Shown in pieces: positions 6,194 to 14,477 of a stretch of DNA of 14,477 bases. The position numbers and the translations under genes are program-made. Source of the stretch: Bacteroidales bacterium (lineage in GTDB: Bacteria > Bacteroidota > Bacteroidia > Bacteroidales > UBA932). The notes under the pieces were generated by a model that saw only the letters and a list, made by a program, of their open reading frames with translations, searched no databases and was not told the origin of the DNA. Position 1 is the first letter of the stretch; the number at the start of each line of letters is the position of its first letter. The stretch covers positions 1 to 14,477 of the forward strand of contig JAFUUB010000001.1 in NCBI GenBank assembly GCA_017483985.1, written 5' to 3'.

Positions 6194-8410
6194 ATGAAAA
6201 AGATCCTCCTATCCCTGCTGCTGGCCCTGACGCTCCTGCCGGCCCGCGGACAGTTGCGCCTGGTCGGAAACGGCCGGCTCAGCGGAGACATCGTCCTGGC
6301 TTCCGGCGAAGCCTCGGACCATGAACGCCAGGCCGCACAGATCCTGCAGCGGTTCCTGGGCGAGGCCACCGGCTCCCAGCCGCGCATCAGCCCGAAAAAC
6401 GGACAGAAGGGAATCCTGGTCCTGAAGGACTTGTCCGTCCGCACGGTCTCCGCAAAGGAGGCTGCGCCCGAGAACCGGATCGGCGAAGATGGCTACCGGC
6501 TGACCGTGACAGACCGGAACGTAACGCTCGAAGGCGAAGGGAAGGGCCTGGTCTACGGAGCCGTGGAATTCCTCAAGCAATACCTGGATATCGACTACTG
6601 GGGTGGCGGGGAAGCCTATGTCCCTGCCTGCAGGGAACTGACCCTCCAGCCGCAAAGGAAGACCGTCAACCCGACGTTCCGCTACCGCCAGAGCCAGAAT
6701 TACCAGCTGAAGACAGACCCCCTCTACAAGGTCTGGTACCACCTGGAAGAGCCGCAGGAGGTCTTCGCGGCCAATTACTGGGTCCATACCTGTGACCGGC
6801 TGCTGCCGGCCAGCCGCTATGGAAAGGAGCACCCGGAATACTATGCCTTCTACAACGGACAACGCAACCCGGGCAGCGCCAGCCAGTGGTGCCTGTCCAA
6901 CCCGGAGGTCCTGGAGATCGTCTGCGCACGGGTCGACAGCCTGTTCAAGGCCTATCCCGACCATAACATGATCAGCATCAGCCAGAACGACGGATCCGAC
7001 ACCTACTGCCGGTGTCCGGACTGCACCCGGATCATGGAAGAGGAAGGCGGCCCGTCCGGACCGATCCTGCGGTTCATCAATGCCGTTGCCGACCGGTTCC
7101 CCGACAAACAGATTTCCACCCTGGCCTACCTCTTCTCCGTGCAGCCGCCCAAGAAGACGGTCCCGCGCCCGAACGTCTCCATCATGCTCTGCGACATCGA
7201 CTGCCGCCGCCAGACGGCCCTGACCGAGAACCCCTCCGGACAGGAATTCATGCGCGCGCTCGAGGGATGGAGCCGGATCTGCGACAACCTCTTTGTCTGG
7301 GACTACGGAATCAACTTCGACAACTACCTGTCCCCCTTCCCGAATTTCGGGACGATCAAGGCCAACATGGACATCTTCCGGACCCATGGGGTCAAGATGC
7401 ATTTCAGCCAGATCGCCAGCGAACGGGGCGGAGACATGGCCGAACTGCGGACCTACCTGGTGGCCAACCTGATGTGGGACGGGACGGCGGCGCTGGATTC
7501 CCTCGAACGCCGCTTCCTCGACCGATACTACGGCACGGCCGGCAGGCCGCTCTATAAGTATATCCAATTGATGGAAGGAGCGGCCGTGGGGACAGATGTC
7601 GACCTGTTCATCTATGACTCACCGGTCTCCTACAAGGATAACATCCTGAAGCCCGCGCTGCTGCGCCGCTACAACGCCCTCTTCGACGAGGCGGAGGCCC
7701 TGGTTGCCGACGATCCCGTCCGCCTGGCCCGGGTGCGCCGCAGCCGGCTCCCGCTGCAATACTCCGCCCTGGAGATCGCCCGGACGGATCCGGACCGGGA
7801 TTTCGACCAACTCCGCAAAGACCTGGCGCTCTTCGAACAGCGGACGGCACAGTTCAACGTCCCGACCCTCAACGAACGGAGCAATGCGCCGGCAGACTAT
7901 TGCCAGCTCTACCGGGAACGCTATCTTTCGGATGTGACCGCGAACCTGGCCTTCGGAAAACCGGTGAGCTACCTGATCAATCCGCGTCCCAAATATTTGG
8001 AACTCAGCAAAAAGGGCCTGACGGACGGGATTTTCGGCGGTACGACCTTCGTCGAGAACTGGATCGGATGGGAAGGAACGGACGGAGCCTTTGTCATCGA
8101 CCTGCAGCAGGAAATGCCGGTGCGGAGCATCAGCACGGATTTCCTCAAGCAGTTGGGCGCCTGGATCCTGCTGCCGAAACAGGTCCGCTACAGCGTGTCG
8201 ACGGACGGGAGCTCCTTCAAGGGAATCGCCTGCATCGACCTGCCGGAAGACCGGGGTATCAAGGTTGAGTTCATCCCGGTCGTGGCACAGTGCAACGAGA
8301 GGGCCCGGTATATCAAAGTGGAAGTGACCGGCACGAAGACCTGCCCGCCGTGGCATTACGGCGTCGGGAATCCCTGCTGGTTCTTTATCGACGAGGTGCT
8401 GGTCCGGTAA
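6194..8410 (+). CDS. Secreted DUF4838-like protein with discoidin-like C-terminus
   Basis: The start at 6194 gives a typical signal peptide (MKKILLSLLLALTLLPARGQ). An in-frame ATG at 6146 would place 16 residues ahead of it and sits inside the promoter. The mature protein of about 718 residues has an alpha/beta N-terminal domain (about 20-155) resembling the non-catalytic domain that precedes GH20-like barrels. A large central domain (about 160-580) follows, with SISQNDGSDTYCRCPDC (261-277), which I associate with the DUF4838 family. From about 583 to 738 a beta-sandwich resembles F5/8 type C (discoidin) modules (NLAFGKPVSY, then DGIFGG, WIGWEG and YIKVEVTG). The CxCxxC at 272-277 could bind metal or form disulfides. 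Such proteins usually occur among polysaccharide-degradation genes and are presumed glycan-active, but I cannot name a substrate or confirm catalysis. Confidence 0.75.
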   Translation: MKKILLSLLLALTLLPARGQLRLVGNGRLSGDIVLASGEASDHERQAAQILQRFLGEATGSQPRISPKNGQKGILVLKDLSVRTVSAKEAAPENRIGEDGYRLTVTDRNVTLEGEGKGLVYGAVEFLKQYLDIDYWGGGEAYVPACRELTLQPQRKTVNPTFRYRQSQNYQLKTDPLYKVWYHLEEPQEVFAANYWVHTCDRLLPASRYGKEHPEYYAFYNGQRNPGSASQWCLSNPEVLEIVCARVDSLFKAYPDHNMISISQNDGSDTYCRCPDCTRIMEEEGGPSGPILRFINAVADRFPDKQISTLAYLFSVQPPKKTVPRPNVSIMLCDIDCRRQTALTENPSGQEFMRALEGWSRICDNLFVWDYGINFDNYLSPFPNFGTIKANMDIFRTHGVKMHFSQIASERGGDMAELRTYLVANLMWDGTAALDSLERRFLDRYYGTAGRPLYKYIQLMEGAAVGTDVDLFIYDSPVSYKDNILKPALLRRYNALFDEAEALVADDPVRLARVRRSRLPLQYSALEIARTDPDRDFDQLRKDLALFEQRTAQFNVPTLNERSNAPADYCQLYRERYLSDVTANLAFGKPVSYLINPRPKYLELSKKGLTDGIFGGTTFVENWIGWEGTDGAFVIDLQQEMPVRSISTDFLKQLGAWILLPKQVRYSVSTDGSSFKGIACIDLPEDRGIKVEFIPVVAQCNERARYIKVEVTGTKTCPPWHYGVGNPCWFFIDEVLVR

Positions 8411-9862
8411 TTACTTGTTGAAATACTCCAAGAAACGGTCCTTGTCCGGTGCTTCGGAGGCGGAGATGCGCCCCTTCAGGCGCCAGATCCGGTTGTAGAC
8501 ATATTGCTTGTCCCGCTCCATGAGGGTGGAAATGGTGGTCGAAGAGAAGCCGGCCGCCACATAGGCGAACAGGCGAAGGTCATCCTCCTTCAGTTTCGGG
8601 AACTGCGCCCGGAAGGCGGTCATCACGCCGTCATGCTCCGCATTCAGCAGGTCTTCCAGTCCTTTGGGATCCGTGCGGAGGCCGTCAATCACCGATTTGG
8701 CTTCCTTCAGCACCTTGGACTGGAGGTTTTCCGTGCCTTCATAGATATAGAACTGCTCGCAGAGCCGTTCCAGTACGCTGAATCCCGATTTTTCCAGGAT
8801 CTTGGACGAACCGGCTTTCTGCAGGCGGGCCTGCAGGTCCTCGGCGATGCTCATGATCCGGTCCGTCTCCGCCTTTTCCTCCGCCAGCCGCTGCTCGGCA
8901 CGCAGGCGGTGAATCCGGTAAATGAACCCGCCTGCAACCAGGCCCAGCACCAGCAGCAGGGCCAGCACCCACTGGCGCATCCGGGCACTGCGCAGCCGCT
9001 CGGCCGCGACCAGGCTTTCCTGCCGGAAATAATCCTTCTGCGAAGCCAGCGCCGTTTCCCGGGCAGCCTGGCGTTCCGCCGCATTGTCGCTGGCCATGAC
9101 GGCTTCCAAGGCTTCCAGCGCCCCGGCCGCATCCCCGGAACGGGCCTTGACCTGGTATTCGCGGAACTTGACCTTGGTCGCCTCATCCTGGCTCTCCGCA
9201 TCCCGGATCGCAGCACGCAACCAACTGTCCGCCATATTCTTATCCCCCAGCAAGGAATAGGCATACGCCGCGATGCCCTCATCGGTGCAGGACAGGGGCG
9301 TCCCCAGCTCACCGGCCACCCGCTCCAGCATTTCCAGCGCGAGTACGGGATCCTGCCGCAAGCCGCCGCCGTCGGGATCCTCCACGCCGACCAGGCAGAG
9401 CGCGGCATAGGACTGCAGCGTGCGGACTTCCAACAGGGTATCGCGGTCCTGATGGGCCCCGAACAGGGCGGATTTATACAAGCCCTCCGCCCGCTGGTAT
9501 TCTTCCATGTTATAATAGGCCTGACCGGTCTCGAGCAGGGCCCGGTTGGCCTCCCGCGTCTCGCCGGCCATGGCAAAGGCCTCGGCCGCCCGCTCCATGT
9601 ATTCCGCTTCCTGCAGGCTGTTGTAAGAAGCATTGTAGACGCGGGCCATATCCCTGTAAATCAAAGCTTTGGTCTGATTGTCCAACGCCAGGGCCTCGGC
9701 CCGGGCCAGGGAAACGGCGGCTTCGTCATACCGGCCGTCCCGGTATTGCCGCTGCCCCTGGTCATACCAATATTCCGCATTGACGGCGTTGCGCAAACCG
9801 GGTCCGCCGCAGCCGGAGAGGACTGCAGCCAGCAACATCAAGCAGGAAATCATTTTTCTCAT
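8411..9862 (-). CDS. Lipobox-TPR-transmembrane-HTH regulator
   Basis: The 483-residue protein starts with a lipoprotein signal (LSGC, Cys18). Residues about 25-290 are alpha-helical repeats of TPR type (for example EYWYDQGQRQYRDGRYDEAAVSLARAEAL and GQAYYNMEEYQRAEGLYKSAL). One membrane segment follows at about 298-315 (WVLALLLVLGLVAGGFIY), then a coiled-coil-prone charged stretch (316-350). The C-terminal helical domain includes LKEDDLRLFAYVAAGFSSTTISTLMERDKQYVYNRIWRLKGRI (424-466), whose spacing resembles a LuxR/GerE-type helix-turn-helix. The implied topology is periplasmic TPR sensor and cytoplasmic HTH, a one-component membrane regulator. It is divergent from the peptide/lipoprotein/protease cluster and is its likely controller by position, not by direct evidence. 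Its stop touches the stop of the convergent gene. Confidence 0.8.
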   Translation of the reverse strand: MRKMISCLMLLAAVLSGCGGPGLRNAVNAEYWYDQGQRQYRDGRYDEAAVSLARAEALALDNQTKALIYRDMARVYNASYNSLQEAEYMERAAEAFAMAGETREANRALLETGQAYYNMEEYQRAEGLYKSALFGAHQDRDTLLEVRTLQSYAALCLVGVEDPDGGGLRQDPVLALEMLERVAGELGTPLSCTDEGIAAYAYSLLGDKNMADSWLRAAIRDAESQDEATKVKFREYQVKARSGDAAGALEALEAVMASDNAAERQAARETALASQKDYFRQESLVAAERLRSARMRQWVLALLLVLGLVAGGFIYRIHRLRAEQRLAEEKAETDRIMSIAEDLQARLQKAGSSKILEKSGFSVLERLCEQFYIYEGTENLQSKVLKEAKSVIDGLRTDPKGLEDLLNAEHDGVMTAFRAQFPKLKEDDLRLFAYVAAGFSSTTISTLMERDKQYVYNRIWRLKGRISASEAPDKDRFLEYFNK

Positions 9863-9885
9863 GGATGCATTGCGGTTTGCGCCGA

Positions 9886-9893
9886 TAAAGATA
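9886..9893 (-). promoter_or_regulatory. Putative -7 box of the TPR regulator
   Basis: The minus strand reads TATCTTTA about 23 bases before the ATG at 9862, the same -7 octamer as in the DUF4838-like promoter. No clear -33 TTTG was found. The motif GGCGCAAA lies just downstream, in the expected leader. Confidence 0.4.
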
Positions 9894-9996
9894 CATAAAA
9901 AATGTAAGCGTTCGTTGAAAAGATTTGGGATTCAGCGGATTTTTTTCCACCTTTGGACCCACTTGCGTTATGTTTTGAACAAACTTTCTTTTAGTA

Positions 9997-10134
9997 ATGA
10001 GAAAAGAAAAACAATCCTATGAGGCCCCTCTGGCCGAACTTCTGCCGCTGCGCATTGAGAACAGCATCCTGAATCTGTCACAAATTGATTCCGGCAACGG
10101 AAACGACGGAGAAGATCCCACTGACAATTATTGA
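9997..10134 (+). CDS. 45-residue peptide of unknown function
   Basis: An ATG at 9997 opens 45 codons ending in TGA. The peptide starts MRKEKQSYEAPLAELLPLRI and continues ENSILNLSQIDSGNGNDGEDPTDNY. It has a basic N-terminus, then a YxAPxAELLPLRIENSIL segment, then a Gly/Asn/Asp-rich acidic tail. There is no signal peptide, membrane segment or cysteine. From memory it resembles a very common class of short Bacteroidales peptides (MKKxYxxPxxE, then a Gly/Asn-rich tail) that often precede surface-protein or protease genes and have no assigned role. It ends 21 bases before the lipoprotein ATG, so it probably begins the operon. A possible -7 box, TATGTTTTG (9969-9977), lies 20 bases upstream without a clear -33. 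A protease-processed signal, an inhibitor or an attenuating leader are all open possibilities. Confidence 0.7.
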   Translation: MRKEKQSYEAPLAELLPLRIENSILNLSQIDSGNGNDGEDPTDNY

Positions 10135-10155
10135 TTAATCAGAAAAAGCCCCCTG

Positions 10156-11886
10156 ATGAGAAATACATGCAAATGGGCAATGCTGGCCGTCTTGGCCGGT
10201 TGCCTGTCCGCCTGCGCGACGCAGGAACTGGAAGCCCCGCTTCCGGTCAAGGAACAAGGGACCCGGGTACATTTCACCGCAGGTCCGCTCCAGACGAAGA
10301 CCGCCTTTGCCGAACCGACGGTGGAAGATGGTGTTGCCACCTATCCGACCCGCTGGACGGCCAACGACACCGAGGTCGCCATTTCCCTGAACTATGAGGC
10401 GGCCATCGCGGCCGGCGTCGTCCCGTCCTCCGATTTCACCCGGGCCGATTTCGAAGCCGACTTCGCCGAAGCCAAGGCCTCTGCTCCCTATACGTTCTAT
10501 GTCCTGAGCCCGGCCTCCGCCCTCCAGGCGGTCAGCGCCAGCCGCAAGGCCCTGACGGTCAACATCCCGGCCGTGCAGACCCCGCTGGCCACCTCCCCCG
10601 ATGAGGCCGCCCAGATCCTGGTCGCCAAGTCCGCCGAGAGCCAGACCCTCCCGGAGAAAGTCGACGTGCATTTCGCGCACCTGACCGGCTACGGACGCCT
10701 GACCCTGAAGAACCTGCCCGAAGGCGTAACCTCCGTCACCCTTGTTTCCCCCGAGCAGCAGTGGGCCGGCACCTGGTATTACAATACCGAGGACGGCAGC
10801 GTAGAGGCCAAGGAAGCCTCTTCCTCCATCACGGTCAAGACCGACGCGACGGGCGACATCTGGTTCGCCTGCGCCCCGGTGGACATGAAGGGCAAGAAGC
10901 TCAAGGTTTCCGCCACGACGGCCAACGGCGTGTATGAACGGGAGATCACCCTGTCTGGCAAGAACGTCGACTTCACCGCCGGCCATGTCTACAAATTCTC
11001 GGTCAACATGGAGTCGGCCGAGTTCATTGAGAACACGAAAGAGGTTTATTATGAATTGGTTACCGATGCTTCGACCCTGAAGGCCGGAGACGAGGTGATC
11101 ATTGCGAACGTGCCGGACAACAAGCTTTCCAGTTACTATGCCATGAGCACCGGTTACCAGACCAAGTATCGGGAAACCATTTCCGTCACCGTCGAAGAGA
11201 ACAAGATCTATGATCCGGCTGAAAACGTCGAAATCTTTACGCTCGAAAACGGGACTTCCAGCGGAACGTTGTCCTTCAAATCGAAGGCAGGAGCCTACAT
11301 CGCTGCCGGAGGAACAAATAAAAACTCCATGACCAACACCACGACGAAAGGTGCGACAAGCAGCTGGCGAATCTCGATTTCAGGAGGAACGGCCACCATG
11401 GTGGCCCAGTCCGGTTCATATATCTACCTGCTCTTCAACTATAATCAGACTCCGTACCGCTTCGCCTGTTACCAGGCAAGCAATGCGAACAACTTGAATA
11501 TGATGTCCAAAGTTGCCCTCTACCGCAAGACGGAAGGCGCGGCCATCCCAACCTCTGATGACCCGATCCTGCAGGAGGAGACCTTCGGCGAGTATCTGAC
11601 TTCCGGAGAGACTCTCTATATCAAGGGTTCCCAGCAGCTGAGCCGCGAGTACCAGGGCGACAAGGTCATTTTCGCCATCCTGGACGCCGAAGCCCAGACC
11701 GTCATTGAATTCAGCGGAATTCCTGCAGCGGCAACGATGGGCGATTCCTTCACCCTGATCCGCCGCACGGTAGCAGGGAAGAAAACCACATCGACCCAAT
11801 CCTACGATGTAACGGTCGTCGGCGAAGCCGGCTCGAAACTCTGGCTCTCCGACGGGGCCGGTAATGCATTCATCGTCAAAAGGTAG
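10156..11886 (+). CDS. Fimbrillin-like multidomain lipoprotein
   Basis: The 576-residue protein has a lipoprotein signal with two possible lipoboxes, LAGC (Cys16) and LSAC (Cys20), so it is lipid-anchored in the envelope. Residues about 35-285 resemble the N-terminal domain of the fimbrillin (Mfa-like) family: RVHFTAG with QTKTAF, RWTANDTEVAI (66-76), YTFYVLSPAS, IPAVQTPLATSPDEAAQILVAKS (138-159) and VHFAHLTGYGRLTLKN (171-186). Residues about 297-458 form a separate beta-rich module (YYELVTDASTLKAGDEVIIANV, ending SKVALYRK), seen to my memory in other Bacteroidales surface proteins. Residues about 475-576 are a third beta-rich module. It lies 21 bases after the peptide and 6 bases before the protease, so translational coupling is likely. 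It could be an adhesin, stalk subunit or protease partner; the function is unproven. Confidence 0.75.
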   Translation: MRNTCKWAMLAVLAGCLSACATQELEAPLPVKEQGTRVHFTAGPLQTKTAFAEPTVEDGVATYPTRWTANDTEVAISLNYEAAIAAGVVPSSDFTRADFEADFAEAKASAPYTFYVLSPASALQAVSASRKALTVNIPAVQTPLATSPDEAAQILVAKSAESQTLPEKVDVHFAHLTGYGRLTLKNLPEGVTSVTLVSPEQQWAGTWYYNTEDGSVEAKEASSSITVKTDATGDIWFACAPVDMKGKKLKVSATTANGVYEREITLSGKNVDFTAGHVYKFSVNMESAEFIENTKEVYYELVTDASTLKAGDEVIIANVPDNKLSSYYAMSTGYQTKYRETISVTVEENKIYDPAENVEIFTLENGTSSGTLSFKSKAGAYIAAGGTNKNSMTNTTTKGATSSWRISISGGTATMVAQSGSYIYLLFNYNQTPYRFACYQASNANNLNMMSKVALYRKTEGAAIPTSDDPILQEETFGEYLTSGETLYIKGSQQLSREYQGDKVIFAILDAEAQTVIEFSGIPAAATMGDSFTLIRRTVAGKKTTSTQSYDVTVVGEAGSKLWLSDGAGNAFIVKR

Positions 11887-11892
11887 AAGATC

Positions 11893-14448
11893 ATGAAAAA
11901 GAACATACTCCTCGCAGCCGCCGCGCTGCTCCTATCCATAAGCACCTTCGCCGGACCCGCCTATCCGGGCCGCATCGTCCGCACCCAGCCGGACGGCACC
12001 ACGATCGGCATCTACCTCCATGGCGATGAATGGCACCACTGGATGACCGACGACCAGGGCAACATCGTCCGGGAAGACGAAGACGGCTATATCCGTGTCG
12101 TCAACCTGACGGCCGCCCAGAAACTGACCATGGAACAAAAAGGAACCGAGAGACGGGCCAAGGCCATGGCGACTTTCAAAGCGGCAGCGGCCTCTTCCAA
12201 GAATTTCGGTTCCCCGAAGATACCGGTCCTGCTGGTGGGATTCAAGGACCAGGCTTTCACGAAGACGGCCGCCGAGTTCGACGCCATGCTGAACACCCCG
12301 GGCTATAGCGACAACAACGCAGTCGGTTCCGTTCTGGACTTTTACAGAGACAACTCCTTCGGCGAATTCACGCCGGAATTTGAGGTGCTCGGCCCGGTTA
12401 ATCTGGACAACAATATGTCCTACTATGGCGGAAACGATTCCAATGGCGATGATAAACTTCCCGAAATGGCCCTGATCCATGCAGCCCAGAAACTGGATGC
12501 ATCCGTTGATTTCAGCCAATATGACAATGATGGAGACGGTACGGTCGACTTCGTCCTTTTCTATTTCGCGGGTTGCGACGAAGCGCAGGGAGCCAGTTCC
12601 AACGCCATCTGGTCCCATGCATGGTACCTCTCCTCCAGCACCAATGCCTACAATAGCCGGACCTTTGACGGCGTCAAACTGAACCGGTATTTCTGTACGG
12701 CGGAATTGAAGGGGTCCAGCGTTTCCGACGGTGTCATGTGCAGCATTGGAACGACCTGCCATGAATTCGCACACACCCTGGGCCTTCCCGACTTCTACGA
12801 TGCGGATTATTCCACCAATGGGAGCGCCGCCAACATGTACGATTTCGACTTGATGGCCAATGGCTCTTACAACAACAACTCCACAACCCCGCCGTATTTC
12901 ACGGCGGAGGAACTCTGGGAGATCGGCTGGCTGTCCAATATTCCGGAACTCTCCTCGACCGGTTCCGTCACCATGCAGGCTATCAATTATCCGGGCGCCA
13001 AGACCTATACGGCCTACAAGATCCCGACATCCGTCACCGATGAATATCTCGTGTTGGAGGTCCGTGGTGGCACCGGATGGGACGCCGCCCTTCCCGGAGG
13101 ACTCCTTGCCTACCATGTCGACCGTTCTTCCAGCTATGTATCCCGCTGGTCGGCCAACACGGTCAACAATTACTCCGCCCATCCCTGCTGCTATATCGTA
13201 CAGCCTTCCAATCCGACCGCAACCTCTTTATATAGCGGTACCATGAACAAACTCGTTTTCGGAGGCACTTACAAGGCCTTCACCCCGACGGCCTGGGGCG
13301 GAAACGATACGGGCTATCAGCTCAAAAATATCACGTATTCCAACGGTGTCGTCACTTTCGATGTCACGAATTCCAATGAGAAGGGAATCTGCGGAACCAT
13401 TACAGATACGGACAAGAATCCGCTGTCGGGTGTCACTGTTTCCATTTATGCGACAAGCAGTTCCTCTATTTCTGAAAAAGGTGGTCTCTCCGACCTGATG
13501 CGTATTACCACGGTGCGGAAAAAGGCGGAAGGCGCCCCGGTCGCAACGGCCGTAACCGATGCCGGCGGCAATTACTCCATTACGCTGCCGGATGGCGGGA
13601 CCTATCTGGTCCGTGCCGAACGGCAAGGCTATGTCGCACAGGAGAAATCCACGGAAGTGGGCCGGATTGTCACGATGGATTTCACGTTGCTCCGGGAGGG
13701 AGAAGAACTCCCTTCGGAACTCGTAACCTTCCCCGAAAATGCGGACTTCGGCAATTACGGAAGCACCTCATATGATTCCTGGGATATGCTGGTCTCGAAT
13801 ATCTATCCCGCTTCCTATCTCAGCGCCTATACCGGAAAACAGATCAAGTCCGTTTCCTTCATGGCCGGAGGAACGTCCATCGATAATTTCACCCTGGTCG
13901 TAGACTACGGCGACACCCGTGCCCTGGCCCTTTCCATGGAGCAACCGAACCTCGATGAATGGGTCACCGTCGATGTGACCGAACACGAGTTGATTATCCC
14001 GGACGGAAAAGACGTGTTTGTCGGATATGGCGGAAACATCTCCGGCAATTATCCGATTTGGGCGGCAGTTACGGAAGACAGCGAATTGGTGGGCTATATG
14101 GCCGACTTTGATGCCAGCGATCTGGAAACCGTCGCCTGGGATATCTGGGAAGGAAAGGTTTTCGCCATCAAGATCACCGTCGGCGACTATGTCAAACCGG
14201 ACACCGGCTACAACTTCATCGCCGATCCGAAGAACGGCAGCTACAGCGCCGGGGACCTCTTCGAACTGAACCTGATCGAGACCACCGGTGACCGCAAACC
14301 GACCTCCGCCATCGAGTGGCTGCTCGATGACGAACCTGTCAGCGGCACGTCCGTGACCCTGACCGCCGGCAGCCATGTGATCGAAGCCCGCTTCACCACG
14401 ACGGCAGGCAACAAAGAGGTCGTAGAACTCGAATTAGCAGTAAACTAA
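11893..14448 (+). CDS. Secreted M6-family (immune inhibitor A-like) metalloprotease
   Basis: The 851-residue protein has a signal peptide (about 1-20, ending TFAGPA). A propeptide-like region follows (about 25-95, with GIYLHGDEWHHWMTDDQGNIV). The catalytic domain (about 105-350) carries HEFAHTLGLPD (290-300), matching HExxHxxGxxD: His290, His294 and Asp300 as zinc ligands and Glu291 as catalytic base. A DNDGDGTVD loop (211-219) looks calcium-binding, and FDLMANGSY (318-326) fits a Met-turn. A CnaB or carboxypeptidase-regulatory-like domain follows at about 498-600 (KGICGTITDTDKNPLSGVTV), then a beta-sandwich at about 610-765 and an Ig-like end at about 770-851. There is no obvious type IX sorting tail; the chain ends LELAVN. 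It is the third gene of the cluster, 6 bases after the lipoprotein. The predicted role is extracellular or surface proteolysis. Confidence 0.9.
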   Translation: MKKNILLAAAALLLSISTFAGPAYPGRIVRTQPDGTTIGIYLHGDEWHHWMTDDQGNIVREDEDGYIRVVNLTAAQKLTMEQKGTERRAKAMATFKAAAASSKNFGSPKIPVLLVGFKDQAFTKTAAEFDAMLNTPGYSDNNAVGSVLDFYRDNSFGEFTPEFEVLGPVNLDNNMSYYGGNDSNGDDKLPEMALIHAAQKLDASVDFSQYDNDGDGTVDFVLFYFAGCDEAQGASSNAIWSHAWYLSSSTNAYNSRTFDGVKLNRYFCTAELKGSSVSDGVMCSIGTTCHEFAHTLGLPDFYDADYSTNGSAANMYDFDLMANGSYNNNSTTPPYFTAEELWEIGWLSNIPELSSTGSVTMQAINYPGAKTYTAYKIPTSVTDEYLVLEVRGGTGWDAALPGGLLAYHVDRSSSYVSRWSANTVNNYSAHPCCYIVQPSNPTATSLYSGTMNKLVFGGTYKAFTPTAWGGNDTGYQLKNITYSNGVVTFDVTNSNEKGICGTITDTDKNPLSGVTVSIYATSSSSISEKGGLSDLMRITTVRKKAEGAPVATAVTDAGGNYSITLPDGGTYLVRAERQGYVAQEKSTEVGRIVTMDFTLLREGEELPSELVTFPENADFGNYGSTSYDSWDMLVSNIYPASYLSAYTGKQIKSVSFMAGGTSIDNFTLVVDYGDTRALALSMEQPNLDEWVTVDVTEHELIIPDGKDVFVGYGGNISGNYPIWAAVTEDSELVGYMADFDASDLETVAWDIWEGKVFAIKITVGDYVKPDTGYNFIADPKNGSYSAGDLFELNLIETTGDRKPTSAIEWLLDDEPVSGTSVTLTAGSHVIEARFTTTAGNKEVVELELAVN

Positions 14449-14477
14449 ATACTTAAACCTATAATGCAAGGACCCCG

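Noticed and set aside
6209..7567. 452-codon minus-strand open frame
   Set aside because: It is antisense to the DUF4838-like gene and is produced by GC-rich codon bias; no signal, promoter or domain seen.
8504..9898. 464-codon plus-strand open frame
   Set aside because: It is antisense to the TPR regulator, which has a lipobox, TPRs, membrane segment and HTH.
14464..14477. Possible start of a further gene (ATGCAAGGACCCCG)
   Set aside because: Only four codons are visible before the window ends; the spacing would suit an operon member, but nothing else supports it.

Overview
The window looks like chromosomal DNA of a GC-rich member of the Bacteroidales, probably an uncultured gut or rumen lineage. 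The evidence is Bacteroidetes-type promoters (TTTG or TTG about 20 bases before TAnnTTTG), no Shine-Dalgarno reliance, and protein families typical of this order: a GH92 protein with a DUF3863-like front half, a DUF4923-like protein, a short-linker TonB, a DUF4838-like protein, a lipobox-TPR-HTH regulator, a fimbrillin-like lipoprotein and an M6 metalloprotease. No rRNA, tRNA, transposase, prophage or CRISPR array was seen. Strong GC3 bias produces long antisense open frames over most genes; these were discarded.

Layout. 1-2855 (minus) is the first 951 codons of a large secreted glycosidase-like protein running off the left edge. It is divergent from 2955-3953 (plus), a ThiL-fold protein that has lost nearly all metal and ATP-binding aspartates. 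4018-4659 is a secreted DUF4923-like protein. A 652-base gene-free stretch follows (4660-5311). It holds a hairpin, an intrinsic terminator, a three-period 83-bp array of TGTACA palindromes, an AT-rich imperfect tandem duplication and the promoter of a tonB-like gene (5312-6001). A perfect 14-bp terminator hairpin overlaps the promoter of a secreted DUF4838-like protein with a discoidin-like tail (6194-8410). That gene abuts, end to end and with no spacer, the minus-strand TPR regulator (8411-9862).

Divergent from the regulator is a tight plus-strand cluster: a 45-residue peptide (9997-10134), a 576-residue lipoprotein (10156-11886) and an 851-residue M6-type protease (11893-14448), with gaps of 21 and 6 bases. 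The regulator would sense in the periplasm and carry an HTH-like domain in the cytoplasm. It is a natural candidate to control this cluster, but that is inferred from position only.

The observations most worth follow-up are the 83-bp array, the probable ThiL pseudokinase, the peptide/lipoprotein/protease cluster with its divergent regulator, and the DUF3863-like/GH92 fusion with atypical active-site positions.
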